Assembly (NCBI RefSeq): GCF_028830055.1
Contig: NZ_CP101655.1
Coordinates: forward strand, 766,032-830,031
Length of the DNA: 64,000 nt
Direction: 5' to 3'
DNA from: Pseudomonas serboccidentalis
Lineage (GTDB): Bacteria; Pseudomonadota; Gammaproteobacteria; Pseudomonadales; Pseudomonadaceae
Below, one piece after another: positions 8,459-18,800 of the stretch; the stretch's first letter is position 1, and each line of letters begins with the position of its first letter. Made by a program: the position numbers and the translations under genes. The notes beneath the pieces were generated by a model, which was not told where the DNA came from, did not search any database, and was given only the letters and a program-made list of their open reading frames with translations.

Positions 8459-9433
8459 ATGAGCCGCATTTTCGCTGACAACGCCCATTCCATCGGCAAT
8501 ACGCCACTGGTGCAGATCAACCGCATCGCGCCGCGTGGCGTGACCATTCTGGCCAAGATCGAGGGGCGTAACCCCGGTTATTCGGTCAAGTGCCGGATCG
8601 GCGCGAACATGATCTGGGATGCCGAAAGCAGCGGCAAACTCAAACCGGGCATGACCATCGTCGAGCCGACCTCCGGCAATACCGGCATTGGCCTGGCTTT
8701 TGTCGCGGCGGCACGCGGTTACAAGTTGATGCTGACCATGCCGGCCTCGATGAGTATCGAGCGCCGCAAGGTGCTCAAGGCGTTGGGTGCAGAGTTGGTC
8801 CTGACCGAACCGGCCAAGGGCATGAAAGGCGCGATCGAGAAGGCCGCTGAGATTGTTGCCAGCGATGCCGACAAGTACTTCATGCCGTCGCAGTTCGACA
8901 ATCCGGCGAACCCGGCGATTCACGAGAAAACCACCGGTCCGGAAATCTGGAACGACACCGATGGTGCCGTGGATGTACTGGTGGCTGGCGTCGGCACCGG
9001 CGGAACCATCACCGGCGTTTCGCGGTATATCAAGAATACCCAGGGCAAACCGATCCTGTCGGTGGCGGTGGAACCGGTGTCCTCGCCGGTGATCAGCCAG
9101 GCGCTGGCGGGCGAAGAGATCAAGCCGAGCCCCCACAAGATTCAGGGAATTGGTGCCGGTTTCGTGCCGAAGAACCTCGACTTGTCGATCGTCGACCGGG
9201 TGGAACAGGTCACCGACGACGAATCCAAGGCCATGGCGCTGCGATTGATGCAGGAAGAAGGGATCTTGTGCGGTATCTCTTGCGGCGCGGCCATGGCGGT
9301 TGCGGTGCGACTGGCAGAGACCCCGGAGATGCAGGGCAAGACCATCGTGGTGATCCTGCCGGACTCCGGCGAGCGCTATCTGTCGAGCATGTTGTTCAGC
9401 GATCTGTTTACCGAACAGGAGAATCAGCAGTAA
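8459..9433 (+). CDS. cysK: cysteine synthase A (O-acetylserine sulfhydrylase)
   Basis: A 324-residue PLP enzyme that makes L-cysteine from O-acetylserine and sulfide in the cytoplasm. The PLP lysine is K44 in [15 protein letters not shown], the asparagine loop is [12 protein letters not shown], and the glycine-rich phosphate loop is [14 protein letters not shown]. The C-terminal region [15 protein letters not shown] is typical of CysK. The length matches the family. It is monocistronic: DUF748 is divergent upstream, and 184 bp separate it from lpxO. Confidence 0.93.
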   Translation: MSRIFADNAHSIGNTPLVQINRIAPRGVTILAKIEGRNPGYSVKCRIGANMIWDAESSGKLKPGMTIVEPTSGNTGIGLAFVAAARGYKLMLTMPASMSIERRKVLKALGAELVLTEPAKGMKGAIEKAAEIVASDADKYFMPSQFDNPANPAIHEKTTGPEIWNDTDGAVDVLVAGVGTGGTITGVSRYIKNTQGKPILSVAVEPVSSPVISQALAGEEIKPSPHKIQGIGAGFVPKNLDLSIVDRVEQVTDDESKAMALRLMQEEGILCGISCGAAMAVAVRLAETPEMQGKTIVVILPDSGERYLSSMLFSDLFTEQENQQ

Positions 9434-9617
9434 GCGAATTGATTCAGATCAGCCGGGGTTCAGGATCGTTATGCTAATAAATGCTTTGTTGCGCAATTCT
9501 TAACACTGAATCTTGGGTTGTGCGGGTTTTTCCCGAGGCCGGTAGTGTTTATCATGGCCGGCTGCCATGCCGGGTAAAGGGCATTGCGCAGCGTTGTCTT
9601 TATTCAAGGAGTCGTTG

Positions 9618-10556
9618 ATGACCTTTTCGTTAGCCGCCAAGGTGTTGGTGTTGCTGCTGTTTGTGGGCAGCATCCTCTATGTGCATTTGCGCGGCAAGGC
9701 GCGTTTGCCGGTCCTGCGTCAGTTCGTCAACCACTCGGCGCTGTTCGCTCCTTACAATGCTCTGATGTACCTGTTCTCCGGCGTGCCATCCAAGCCGTAT
9801 CTGGATCGCAGCAAGTTTCCGGAGCTGGATGTGCTGCGCGACAACTGGGAAACCATTCGCGACGAGGCCATGCACCTGTTCGACGAGGGCTACATCCGCG
9901 CCGCCGAGAAGAACAATGACGCCGGTTTCGGCTCGTTCTTCAAGAAGGGCTGGAAGCGTTTCTACCTCAAGTGGTACGACAAACCGCTGCCGTCGGCCGA
10001 AACCCTGTGCCCGAAAACCGTGGCGCTGGTCAGTGCGATTCCCAACGTCAAAGGCGCAATGTTTGCGCTGTTGCCGGGTGGCAGCCATCTGAATCCGCAC
10101 CGCGATCCGTTTGCCGGCTCCCTGCGTTATCACCTGGGTCTGTCGACGCCGAACTCCGACGATTGCCGGATCTTCGTGGACGGTCAGGTCTACGCCTGGC
10201 GCGACGGTGAAGACGTGATGTTCGACGAGACCTACGTGCACTGGGTCAAGAACGAAACCGAACAGACCCGCGTCATCCTGTTCTGCGACGTCGAACGTCC
10301 GCTGAGCAACCGCCTGATGACCCGCATCAACCGCGCCATCAGTGCCTGGCTGGGCCGTGCCACCGCGCCGCAGAACCTTGACGACGAACGTGTCGGCGGG
10401 ATCAACCAGGCCTATGCCTGGAGCAAGCACTTCAGCGACAAATTCAGTGGCGTGGTCAAACAGTGGAAGCGTCGCAATCCCAAGGCCTACCGCATCATGC
10501 GCCCGGTTTTGGCGGTGGTGGTGCTGACATTGCTGGGGTATTGGCTGTTTGGTTGA
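9618..10556 (+). CDS. lpxO: lipid A hydroxylase LpxO (aspartyl/asparaginyl beta-hydroxylase family)
   Basis: A 312-residue Fe(II)/2-oxoglutarate dioxygenase-fold protein with membrane segments at both ends (residues about 3-20 and the final 20). The facial-triad region is GGSHLNPHRDPFAGSLRYHL, and a second conserved block ends DETYVHWVKNETEQTRVIL. In Pseudomonas and Salmonella, LpxO adds a 2-hydroxyl to secondary acyl chains of lipid A at the inner membrane. I chose ATG 9618 because AGGAG lies 6 bp upstream; a longer in-frame start at 9567 lacks a Shine-Dalgarno sequence. A strong terminator follows at 10573. Confidence 0.88.
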   Translation: MTFSLAAKVLVLLLFVGSILYVHLRGKARLPVLRQFVNHSALFAPYNALMYLFSGVPSKPYLDRSKFPELDVLRDNWETIRDEAMHLFDEGYIRAAEKNNDAGFGSFFKKGWKRFYLKWYDKPLPSAETLCPKTVALVSAIPNVKGAMFALLPGGSHLNPHRDPFAGSLRYHLGLSTPNSDDCRIFVDGQVYAWRDGEDVMFDETYVHWVKNETEQTRVILFCDVERPLSNRLMTRINRAISAWLGRATAPQNLDDERVGGINQAYAWSKHFSDKFSGVVKQWKRRNPKAYRIMRPVLAVVVLTLLGYWLFG

Positions 10557-10572
10557 GGCTGGATGTTGTAAT

Positions 10573-10604
10573 GAAAAAACCGCTCCTTGTGAGCGGTTTT
10601 TTTT
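10573..10604 (+). terminator. rho-independent terminator after lpxO
   Basis: The stem AACCGCTC / GAGCGGTT with loop CTTGT is followed by a run of T. An A-run lies before the stem, so it may also work for the minus strand. Confidence 0.88.
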
Positions 10605-10618
10605 GTCTGTAGATAAGT

Positions 10619-10822
10619 CTACAGTCGGCCAGCGGCGAGTACGTTTGGCTCTTCGGTTTCAGTGCCCGTTATAAGTAACTGCAGCAGACGCCTCTGACTC
10701 GCGGTGAGCGTTACCTCGCCGGATTTTCTCCCGCGAGAAAGTATGTCTTTTCTGGAGGAAGGCTTCTTTGTTGATTTGCTCATTTTTCCACCAGTGTTGA
10801 TCGTTAATTGAACAGTTTTCAC
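10619..10822 (-). CDS. small basic protein of unknown function
   Basis: A 67-residue frame from GTG 10822, overlapping the stop of the upstream gene by 4 bp (GTGA). An internal ATG at 10783 would give 54 residues (MSKSTKKPSSRKDIL...) but has a weaker ribosome site. The N-terminal half is rich in Lys, Ser and Arg; the C-terminal half has an amphipathic stretch, TLTASQRRLLQLLITGTE. I do not recognise a family. The tight coupling to the acetyltransferase-like gene suggests they work together. Confidence 0.5.
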   Translation of the reverse strand: MKTVQLTINTGGKMSKSTKKPSSRKDILSRGRKSGEVTLTASQRRLLQLLITGTETEEPNVLAAGRL

Positions 10823-11364
10823 GATACTAGGTTCTCCAAGGTTTTGACAAGGCGGCCCCCAGCGTCGAAGCCGAAACCAAGCTCTTGATAGTGGGAAATT
10901 GCGCCCCTTAAAGGTTCTTGAATCTCGAGAACCTTGCTGCCAATGAGCTGGGCGTATTGTTCAATCACAATCATCGCCAGTGCCCCGATACGTTTTTTTA
11001 ACGGATGGGGTTCGTAGGGACGTCCCTCCAAACGCACAACTCGTATTCTGTTTTTGCTGGCATTTGGATTTGCGAAACACAGCCCGCAAAGTTCTTCTTC
11101 AAACCAGATAGCGATGTCCAGAGATGAGGGCTCCCGACCCTTCCACTCAATGACCTCGTTCCAGCAAAAGTGCTGGTCTCTCCAGAGAGTAGATGCTTGC
11201 AGTGCTTGCTGGTCGATAGGTTCGAAACGAACTTTCGATAAATCGATGGCAGCAGGACCATAGCGTTCCAGTTGAAGCTGAAGTTGGTGGGTGACGATAG
11301 CCGCCCGCTTCCTCGCCTCTGACCGATACAACTGATACCGCAAATTCGTCCGTTCCCTTGGCAT
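10819..11364 (-). CDS. GNAT-like protein (weak similarity), unknown role
   Basis: A 181-residue protein. The C-terminal part (EELCGLCFANPNASKNRIRV, ALAMIVIEQYAQLIGSKVLE, and the terminal HYQELGFGFD) has the spacing of a GNAT acetyltransferase fold, ending in the common Y-x-x-L-G-F element. The acetyl-CoA P-loop is not clear. Base composition is visibly lower in G+C than the flanks, so the pair 10619-11364 could be a small acquired unit. The downstream 67-residue gene is coupled by GTGA. Confidence 0.55.
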   Translation of the reverse strand: MPRERTNLRYQLYRSEARKRAAIVTHQLQLQLERYGPAAIDLSKVRFEPIDQQALQASTLWRDQHFCWNEVIEWKGREPSSLDIAIWFEEELCGLCFANPNASKNRIRVVRLEGRPYEPHPLKKRIGALAMIVIEQYAQLIGSKVLEIQEPLRGAISHYQELGFGFDAGGRLVKTLENLVS

Positions 11365-11554
11365 GTGATCTCGAGCATTCCCTGTCTCCCCATCAATGGG
11401 CCTATCCGTTGCTCGTCAGCCTATGCGCCAGCCATCGACCTGTCCCTGCTGGCTCTTTGTCCAAATCATTGCAATCCATGTCCCGCGCTGGTTATAGTCG
11501 GCGCTCGTGAATCAGGCGATTCACTTCCAAGTCCCTCAAAAAAGATCAGCCCCA

Positions 11555-11719
11555 ATGCCTGCATCCCTCATCAACGCGGTAGTCGATTCAGCGGTCAACG
11601 CTGGCGTCGTGCCGTGCGGGAATCAGCAGCCTGGGCAGATCAGTCATTACCCTCCACCTGTCAGTAGCACGCCAGTGTGCGCAGTCGTATCACCGCCGGG
11701 CGTTGGCGTTTCGGGCTGA
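11555..11719 (+). CDS. possible small proline-rich protein
   Basis: An ATG at 11555 opens 54 codons reading MPASLINAVVDSAVNAGVVP and ending ISHYPPPVSSTPVCAVVSPP plus GVGVSG. An in-frame GTG at 11507 would add 16 residues. The order of the sequence (no stop, balanced composition, Cys/Pro motif) looks more like a real peptide than noise, but the ribosome site is poor and I recognise no family. The rest of 11365-11814 (450 bp) holds nothing else I can support. Confidence 0.35.
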   Translation: MPASLINAVVDSAVNAGVVPCGNQQPGQISHYPPPVSSTPVCAVVSPPGVGVSG

Positions 11720-11814
11720 TCGGCATTTTCTGCTGACCCCTGCGCCCGCCAGAAAAACCTACTGAATTTCAGCCTCGGCTGAGTTGGCTATGTGCCTGAC
11801 TACAGGTGGTATTC

Positions 11815-12681
11815 ATGTTTGTCCTTTCGAAAAAAACCGCGCTCGCGGCGACGTCCACGAGCCTGTTCGTTCTGTTGTGGAGCAGCGGGGCGATTTTCTC
11901 CAAATGGGGCCTGGCCCACGCTTCGCCCTTTGCCTTTCTGCTGATTCGCTTTGTGATCGCCCTCTGCGGGCTGTTGCTGTTGGCGCCATTGCTCAAATTG
12001 AAGCTGCCCAAGGGCGGCAGGCCGATGCTGTATGCGATCGCCACCGGCGTGGTGCTGTTGGGGGCTTATCAGATTTTCTATCTGCTGGCGCTCAACACCC
12101 GAATCACCCCCGGCGTGATGGCGACCATCATGGGCGTGCAGCCGATCCTCACCGTGGTCTTGATGGAGCGTCAGCGCTCGGTGAGCCGGATGTTCGGTCT
12201 GACCCTGGGCCTGGCCGGTCTGGTCATGGTGGTTTATCAGGGGATCGGTCTGGCGGGGATGTCCTGGGCAGGCATGTTGTTTGGCCTGCTCGCGTTGGCG
12301 AGCATGACCCTCGGGTCGATCATGCAGAAACGCATCACCGAAAATCCCCTCGGCACGCTGCCGGTGCAATACCTGGCCGGGCTGTTGTTGTGCGGGATCT
12401 TCGTGCCGTTTCAACCGTTCCACTTTGAACACAGCGCAGGTTTCATCGTGCCGGTGTTGTGGATGGGGCTGGTGGTGTCGGTGCTGGCGACGCTGTTGCT
12501 GTACCGCCTGATCGCCCGGGGCAATCTGGTGAATGTCACCAGCCTGTTCTATCTGGTGCCGGCGGTGACGGCGGTGATGGACTATCTGATTTTCGGCAAT
12601 CGTCTGGCGGCGTTGAGCGTGCTGGGGATGCTGTTGATCATTGTTGGTCTGGCGTTTGTGTTCCGTAAATCTGCGGGATAA
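11815..12681 (+). CDS. EamA/DMT-family transporter
   Basis: A 288-residue protein with ten hydrophobic helices in two EamA repeats. The first begins FVLLWSSGAIFSKWGLAHAS and the second near residue 145. Such carriers export amino acids or other metabolites. I prefer ATG 11815 over the GTG at 11806, as ACAGG at 11802-11806 is then 8 bp upstream. It is convergent with another EamA gene (12805-13713). Substrate cannot be read from sequence. Confidence 0.85.
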   Translation: MFVLSKKTALAATSTSLFVLLWSSGAIFSKWGLAHASPFAFLLIRFVIALCGLLLLAPLLKLKLPKGGRPMLYAIATGVVLLGAYQIFYLLALNTRITPGVMATIMGVQPILTVVLMERQRSVSRMFGLTLGLAGLVMVVYQGIGLAGMSWAGMLFGLLALASMTLGSIMQKRITENPLGTLPVQYLAGLLLCGIFVPFQPFHFEHSAGFIVPVLWMGLVVSVLATLLLYRLIARGNLVNVTSLFYLVPAVTAVMDYLIFGNRLAALSVLGMLLIIVGLAFVFRKSAG

Positions 12682-12725
12682 CCGCAAGCCGGGCCAGGCA
12701 TTTACGGTGTCTGGTCCGGCCTCTT

Positions 12726-12780
12726 CACGAGCAGGCTCGCTCCCTTCAAGTACCGGCATACAAGCGGGCTCGCTCGCGAA
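12726..12780. repeat. degenerate REP-like palindrome (family 2)
   Basis: ACGAGCAGGCTCGCTCCCTT and, inverted, AAGCGGGCTCGCTCGCGAA match the GCGAGCAGGCTC family seen elsewhere in the window, in a decayed form. It lies between two convergent EamA genes. Confidence 0.55.
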
Positions 12781-12804
12781 TACGGCCTTATTAACGCCGC
12801 AAAA

Positions 12805-13713
12805 TCATCGAACGGCCGCGGCAGAAGGCTTCACCACCGCAGGCTTCAACACCAGCCACAACGCCAGCGCAATCAACACCCCGCCATACAGATGCGCCAT
12901 CGACAACGGCTCATCCAGCAGCAACGCGCCCCACAGCACGCCGAATGCCGGGATCAAGAATGTCACGGTCATCGATTTGACCGGGCCGATGGAGCTGAGC
13001 AGGCGGAAATAGATGATGTAGGCGAACGCTGTGCAGCCCAGACCCAGGCCCAGCAGCGACAGCCAGACATTCCATCCGCCCCAGCTTGCCGGTGGAGCGG
13101 TGATCACGCTGTAGCCGAACAGTGGCAAGAGAAACAGCGAGGCGCCGAGCATGCTGCCCACGGCCGAGAGGCGACTGTCGAGCCCACCGCTGTGATCCAG
13201 CCAGCGTCGCGTGAGAAATCCGGCGAAACCATAGCAAGTGGTAGCGAGCAGGCAGGCGAGGGCGCCCATCAGCAATTGCAGATCGAAGGCCACCGGCCCA
13301 GCGCGCGTCAGCACACCGACACCGAGCAAGCCGAGAAACACCCCCGTCAGTTTGGCGACCGTGAGTTTTTCACTGAAAAACAGCCCGCCAATCAATACGC
13401 CCATCAACGGTGTGGTGGCATTGAAGATCGCCGAGTAACCGGCCGGCAACACTTGCGCCGCGACTGAATACAGCGTCGCCGGAATCCCCGAGTTGATCAC
13501 GCCCAGCAGCATCACGGTTTTCAGTTTGCCCTTGAAATCCCAGCTGATGCGCATCAACCCGAGAATCACCAGCAGCCCGACGGCAGCAATCGACACCCGA
13601 AAGAACGCGGTCGGAATGGTGCCGATCACCGGCGCAATAATGCGCATGAACAGGAAACTTGCGCCCCAGATGGCTGCCAGCGACAGCATGCGGAAAATAT
13701 CGACAGCGCTCAC
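12805..13713 (-). CDS. EamA/DMT-family transporter
   Basis: A 302-residue, ten-helix EamA carrier. The N-terminal repeat begins MLSLAAIWGASFLFMRIIAP, and the C-terminal repeat contains GLGLGCTAFAYIIYF. I set a GTG start at 13713 because the mRNA upstream reads AAGGAAGGAG 7 bp before it; the frame extends further upstream without a better start. It faces the other EamA gene at 11815 and is divergent from aceK. Likely a metabolite exporter; substrate unknown. Confidence 0.85.
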   Translation of the reverse strand: MSAVDIFRMLSLAAIWGASFLFMRIIAPVIGTIPTAFFRVSIAAVGLLVILGLMRISWDFKGKLKTVMLLGVINSGIPATLYSVAAQVLPAGYSAIFNATTPLMGVLIGGLFFSEKLTVAKLTGVFLGLLGVGVLTRAGPVAFDLQLLMGALACLLATTCYGFAGFLTRRWLDHSGGLDSRLSAVGSMLGASLFLLPLFGYSVITAPPASWGGWNVWLSLLGLGLGCTAFAYIIYFRLLSSIGPVKSMTVTFLIPAFGVLWGALLLDEPLSMAHLYGGVLIALALWLVLKPAVVKPSAAAVR

Positions 13714-13931
13714 GATGGCACTCCTTCCTTGATCGGGTCGAGAGTGTTGCCGAGCCTCCGGACGATGGCAACCGCTAATCGGGCATTTAAGTGCGCAAAC
13801 TGCTCTGCACAGGAAAAACTCCAGCGCCGGACGCCTGCGCTTGGTTTTTGGCAGAAATTGCACTTCACCTGCGCCCGGTTCCGTGGCTAAGCTCTGGCAC
13901 AGATTTCCACTTGCACGCCGAGGTCTCATCT

Positions 13932-15653
13932 ATGCCGCAGCAATGGCCCGCCACCGACATCGCCCGCATGATCCTCGATGGCTTTGACGATTACCGTGAG
14001 CACTTTCGGCAGATCACTGACGGCGCGCGCGAGCGCTTCGAGCAGGCGCGCTGGCAGGAGACGCAGACCGCATCGGCCGCGCGGATCAATCTCTACGAGG
14101 AAAAGGTCGGCGAAACCATCGCCCGGCTGCGCGAGCAGTTCGACGACGAGACGCTGATGAATGTCAGCAGTTGGCCGTTGGTGAAAAGCGCCTACATCAG
14201 CGTGATCGACCTGCGCTTTGACGATGAACTGTCCGAGACCTGGTACAACTCGATCTTCTGCGGGCTGTTCAGCCATGACCTGATCAGCGACGGCTGCATG
14301 TTCATCCACACCACCCGGCCCAGCCTGCGCCGCGCCCGGGCTGCGCAAACCCGAACCTACAAACCGCAAGGCCAGCTGTCGTCGATGCTCGCCAGCATCT
14401 TTGCCGATTACCGCTTCAGCGAGGATTACGCCGACCTGCCCGGCGACCTGCAACGCCTCGAGGCGCAACTGCGCGAGAACCTGCCGGACTGGGTGTGCAA
14501 GGACCCGGAACTGAGCGTCGAGCTGTTTTCCTCGGTGCTGTACCGCAACAAAGGCGCGTACCTGGTCGGGCGCATCTACACTCGCGACGAGCAGTGGCCG
14601 CTGGTGATTCCACTGTTGCACCGCGAGGGTCGCGGGATTCAGATCGATGCGCTGATCACCGACGAAGCCGATGTGTCGATCATCTTCTCCTTCACCCGTT
14701 CGTATTTCATGGTCGATGTGCCGGTGCCGGCGGAATTCATCGGGTTCCTGCGGCGTATCCTGCCGGGCAAGCACATCGCCGAGCTGTACACCTCGATCGG
14801 TTTCTACAAGCACGGCAAATCCGAGTTCTACCGTGCGCTGATCAATCACCTGGCCAACACCGACGACCAGTTCATCATGGCCCCGGGCGTGCGTGGCATG
14901 GTCATGAGCGTGTTCACCCTGCCGGGTTTCAATACCGTGTTCAAGATCATCAAGGACCGCTTCTCGCCGTCGAAAAACGTCGACCGGGCGACGGTGATCG
15001 AGAAGTATCGGCTGGTGAAAAGCGTCGACCGGGTCGGGCGCATGGCCGATACCCAGGAGTTCGCCGATTTCCGTTTTCCGCTGAGCAAGTTCGATCCGGC
15101 GTGCCTTGAAGAACTGCTGGAAGTGGCGCCGTCCACGGTCTCGGTCGAAGGTGACACGGTGCTGATCCGCCACTGCTGGACCGAGCGCCGGATGACCCCG
15201 CTCAACCTCTACCTGGAAAACGCCAATGACGCGCAGGTGCGCGAGGCGCTGGAGGATTATGGGCTGGCGATCAAGCAGCTGGCGGCGGCCAACATCTTTC
15301 CCGGCGACATGTTGCTGAAGAATTTCGGTGTCACCCGACACGGGCGGGTGGTGTTCTACGACTATGACGAAATCTGTTTCCTGACCGAAGCCAACTTCCG
15401 CCACATCCCCGCGCCGCGTACCCCCGAGGACGAAATGGCTTCCGAGCCGTGGTATTCGATCGGGCCGCTGGATGTGTTCCCGGAAGAGTTTCCACCGTTC
15501 CTGTTCGCCGATGCCGGGCAGCGCAAGCTGTTCGATCAACTGCATGGCGAGCTGTACAACGCCGATTACTGGAAGGGTTTGCAGGAGGCGATTCGGGCGG
15601 GGAAGGTCATCGACGTGTTCCCGTATCGGCGCAAGGGCCTCGATAACGAATAA
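13932..15653 (+). CDS. aceK: isocitrate dehydrogenase kinase/phosphatase
   Basis: A 573-residue AceK, the bifunctional enzyme that phosphorylates and dephosphorylates isocitrate dehydrogenase and so sets the split between the TCA cycle and the glyoxylate shunt. Recognisable are the N-terminal regulatory part, the ATP-loop region [20 protein letters not shown], and the catalytic stretch [20 protein letters not shown] followed by [11 protein letters not shown]. The ATG at 13932 has GAGG upstream; a longer frame from 13791 lacks support. It stands alone, and a family-3 repeat follows it. Confidence 0.93.
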   Translation: MPQQWPATDIARMILDGFDDYREHFRQITDGARERFEQARWQETQTASAARINLYEEKVGETIARLREQFDDETLMNVSSWPLVKSAYISVIDLRFDDELSETWYNSIFCGLFSHDLISDGCMFIHTTRPSLRRARAAQTRTYKPQGQLSSMLASIFADYRFSEDYADLPGDLQRLEAQLRENLPDWVCKDPELSVELFSSVLYRNKGAYLVGRIYTRDEQWPLVIPLLHREGRGIQIDALITDEADVSIIFSFTRSYFMVDVPVPAEFIGFLRRILPGKHIAELYTSIGFYKHGKSEFYRALINHLANTDDQFIMAPGVRGMVMSVFTLPGFNTVFKIIKDRFSPSKNVDRATVIEKYRLVKSVDRVGRMADTQEFADFRFPLSKFDPACLEELLEVAPSTVSVEGDTVLIRHCWTERRMTPLNLYLENANDAQVREALEDYGLAIKQLAAANIFPGDMLLKNFGVTRHGRVVFYDYDEICFLTEANFRHIPAPRTPEDEMASEPWYSIGPLDVFPEEFPPFLFADAGQRKLFDQLHGELYNADYWKGLQEAIRAGKVIDVFPYRRKGLDNE

Positions 15654-15669
15654 CCCCAGAGTGAACAAC

Positions 15670-15802
15670 TGTGGCGAGGGGGCTTGCCCCCGTTGGGTCG
15701 CAAAGCGACCCCAAAACCATCCACCCGAGCTGTTTCATATAAACCGCGATGACTGGATTACGACTGCTTCGCAGCCGAACGGGGGCAAGCCCCCTCGCCA
15801 CA
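15670..15802. repeat. composite palindromic element, family 3 (GTGGCGAGGGGGCTTGC)
   Basis: The outer arms TGTGGCGAGGGGGCTTGCCC and its inverse at 15783-15802 flank about 90 bp that contains a second inverted segment (GGTCGCAAAGCGACC and ACTGCTTCGCAGCC). It lies between aceK and hrpA. A near copy sits at 50789-50920. Confidence 0.88.
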
Positions 15803-15885
15803 AAAGCACCTCGCAGTCGTGTTCGGTGACGTAAATCTGCGACAATCGGCCCCCTGCATAAACAGACGACCGAATTGCGTACCCG

Positions 15886-18800
15886 ATGACCGACGAATCG
15901 CCCTCCATCGACAAACTGCTGAAAAACCTCGATCACGCCATGCTTGCCGACCGTCACCGGCTGCGGCGGCAGTTGCTTGAGCTGCGCAAGAAACCCGACG
16001 AGGCCAAGCTGGCCCAGTGGGTAGCGCGCATGCAGGCATCCTGTGATCAGGTGCTGGCGCGCAAGGCCAGCCTGCCGGTGATTCGTTACGACGACAGCCT
16101 GCCGATCGCCGCCAAGCGCGATGAAATCAAGGCTGCGCTCGAGAAGCATCAGGTGCTGATCATCGCTGGCGAAACCGGTTCGGGTAAAACCACCCAGTTG
16201 CCGAAAATCTGTCTGGAAATCGGTCGCGGCCAGCACGGTCTGATTGGCCACACGCAGCCGCGCCGAATCGCTGCGCGCAGCGTCGCCAGCCGGGTTGCCG
16301 AAGAACTCGGTACGCCGCTCGGTTCGCTGGTCGGCTATCAGGTGCGCTTCGAAGATCAGAGCGATGCCAACACCCTGATCAAACTGATGACCGACGGCAT
16401 CCTGCTGGCGGAAACCCAGAACGACCGCTACCTCGAACGCTACGACACGATCATCGTCGACGAAGCCCACGAACGCAGCCTCAACATCGACTTCCTGCTC
16501 GGTTATTTGAAAACCCTGCTGCCGCGTCGTCCGGACCTGAAAGTCATCATCACCTCGGCGACCATCGATCTGGAACGCTTCTCCAAACATTTCGACGATG
16601 CGCCGATTGTCGAAGTGTCCGGCCGGACCTTCCCGGTGGACACCTGGTATCGCCCGCTGACGCTTGAGCAGGACGAAGAGGGTAACCGCGTCGAGGACGA
16701 CTTGACCGTGGATCAGGCGATCCTCGCCACCCTCGACGAAATCGCCGCCTACGAGCGCAGCGAACGCCGCAGCCCTGGCGATGTGCTGGTGTTCCTGCCC
16801 GGCGAGCGCGAGATTCGCGACGCCGCCGACATGTTGCGCAAGGCGCAACTCAAACACACCGAAATCCTGCCGCTGTACGCGCGCCTGTCGCCGGCCGAAC
16901 AGCAGCGGATTTTCCAGTCGCACCCGGGCCGGCGTGTGGTGCTGGCGACCAACGTCGCCGAGACCTCGTTGACCGTGCCGGGCATCCGTTACGTGATCGA
17001 CAGCGGCACCGCGCGCATCAGCCGTTACAGCTACCGCGCCAAGGTCCAGCGTCTGCCGATCGAGGCGATTTCCCAGGCCAGCGCCAATCAGCGTAAAGGT
17101 CGTTGCGGCCGGGTCGAGCCGGGCATTTGTGTGCGCTTGTACAGCGAGGAGGATTTCCTCGGTCGCCCGGAATTCACCGATCCGGAGATTCTGCGCACCA
17201 ACCTTGCCGCCGTTATTTTGCAGATGCTGCACCTGCGCCTCGGCGAGATCACTGCGTTCCCGTTCATCGAGCCGCCGGATGGCAAGGCGATCAGCGACGG
17301 TTTCAACCTGCTGCAAGAACTCTCGGCGGTGGATCGCAACAGCCAGTTGACCCCGCTGGGCCGGCAGTTGGCGCGCCTGCCGGTCGACCCGCGGATGGGC
17401 CGCATGCTGCTTGAAGCGGCGAAACTCGGCAGCTTGCAGGAAGTGCTGATCGTCGCCAGTGCGATGTCGATTCAGGACCCGCGCGAGCGTCCGCCGGAGC
17501 GTCAGCAAGCGGCGGATCAGGCCCACGCGCAATGGAAGGACAGCGATTCGGACTTTGCCGGGCTGGTCAATCTGTGGCGTGGCTTTGAAGAGCAGCGCCA
17601 GGCGCTGACCGCCAGCCCGTTGCGCAACTGGTGTCGCAAGAACTTCCTGAATTATCTGCGCCTGCGTGAATGGCGCGATTCCCACCGCCAGTTGAGCCTG
17701 ATCTGCCGCGACATGCAGTTGAGCCTGAACAAAGAACCGGCGGATTACCCGAAATTGCACAAAGCGGTGCTGGTCGGCCTGCTCAGCCAGATCGGCCAGA
17801 AAACCGAGGATGGCGATTACCTCGGCGCCCGTCAGCGACGTTTCTGGATTCACCCGTCGTCGGGGATCGGCAAGAAGCGTCCGCAATGGCTGATGACCGC
17901 CGAGCTGGTGGAAACCACCAAGCTCTATGCGCGCATGGTCGCCAAGATCGATGCCGACTGGATCGAGCCGCTGGCCGGGCACCTGATCAAGAAGAACCAC
18001 TTCGAACCGCACTGGGAGAAGAAGCGTGGCCAGGTCGTGGCCTACGAGCAGATCACTCTGTTCGGGCTGATCGTGGTCGGCCGCCGCCCGGTGCATTACG
18101 GTCCGGTGGATCCGGTGGTCTCCCGCGAGCTGTTCATCCGCGAAGGCCTGGTGCGTGGCGAGATTCAGTCGAAAGCCAAGTGCCTGACGGCCAACCAACA
18201 GTTGCTCGAACAACTCGACGAACTGGAAGCCAAGGCCCGTCGCCGCGACATTCTCGCCGACGAAGAAACCCTCTACGCGTTCTACGATGCGCGCTTGCCG
18301 GCGGAGATTCACCAGACCGCGACCTTCGACAGCTGGTACCGGGTCAACAGCCAGAAGAACCCGCAACTGCTGATCATGCGCGAGGAAGACGTGCTGGCCC
18401 GCGAGGCCAGTGAAGTCACCGCGCGGGACTACCCGGACACGCTGCACATCGGCGATCTGGAACTGGCGCTCAGTTACCACTTTGAACCCAATCACCCGCG
18501 CGACGGCGTGACCCTGCGCGTGCCGGCACCGCTGCTGCCGATGCTGCCGCCGGAGCGCCTCGAATGGCTGGTGCCGGGGCTGATCGAGGTCAAGTGCATT
18601 GCTCTGGTGCGCAACCTGCCAAAAGCCTTGCGCAAGAACTTCGTGCCGGTGCCGGACTTCATCAAGGCGGCGTTGCAGCGCATGACGTTCGCTGAAGGTT
18701 CGTTGCCGCAGGCACTCGGTCGCGAGCTGTTGCGCATGACCGGCGCGCGGGTCAGCGATGAAGCATGGGCGGAAGCGGCGCAGCAGGTCGAAGGGCATCT

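Noticed and set aside
8332..8556. Longer start for the DUF748 gene up to 8556
   Set aside because: It would add about 75 residues overlapping the cysK start; the ATG at 8331 has a good ribosome site and leads directly into the membrane anchor.
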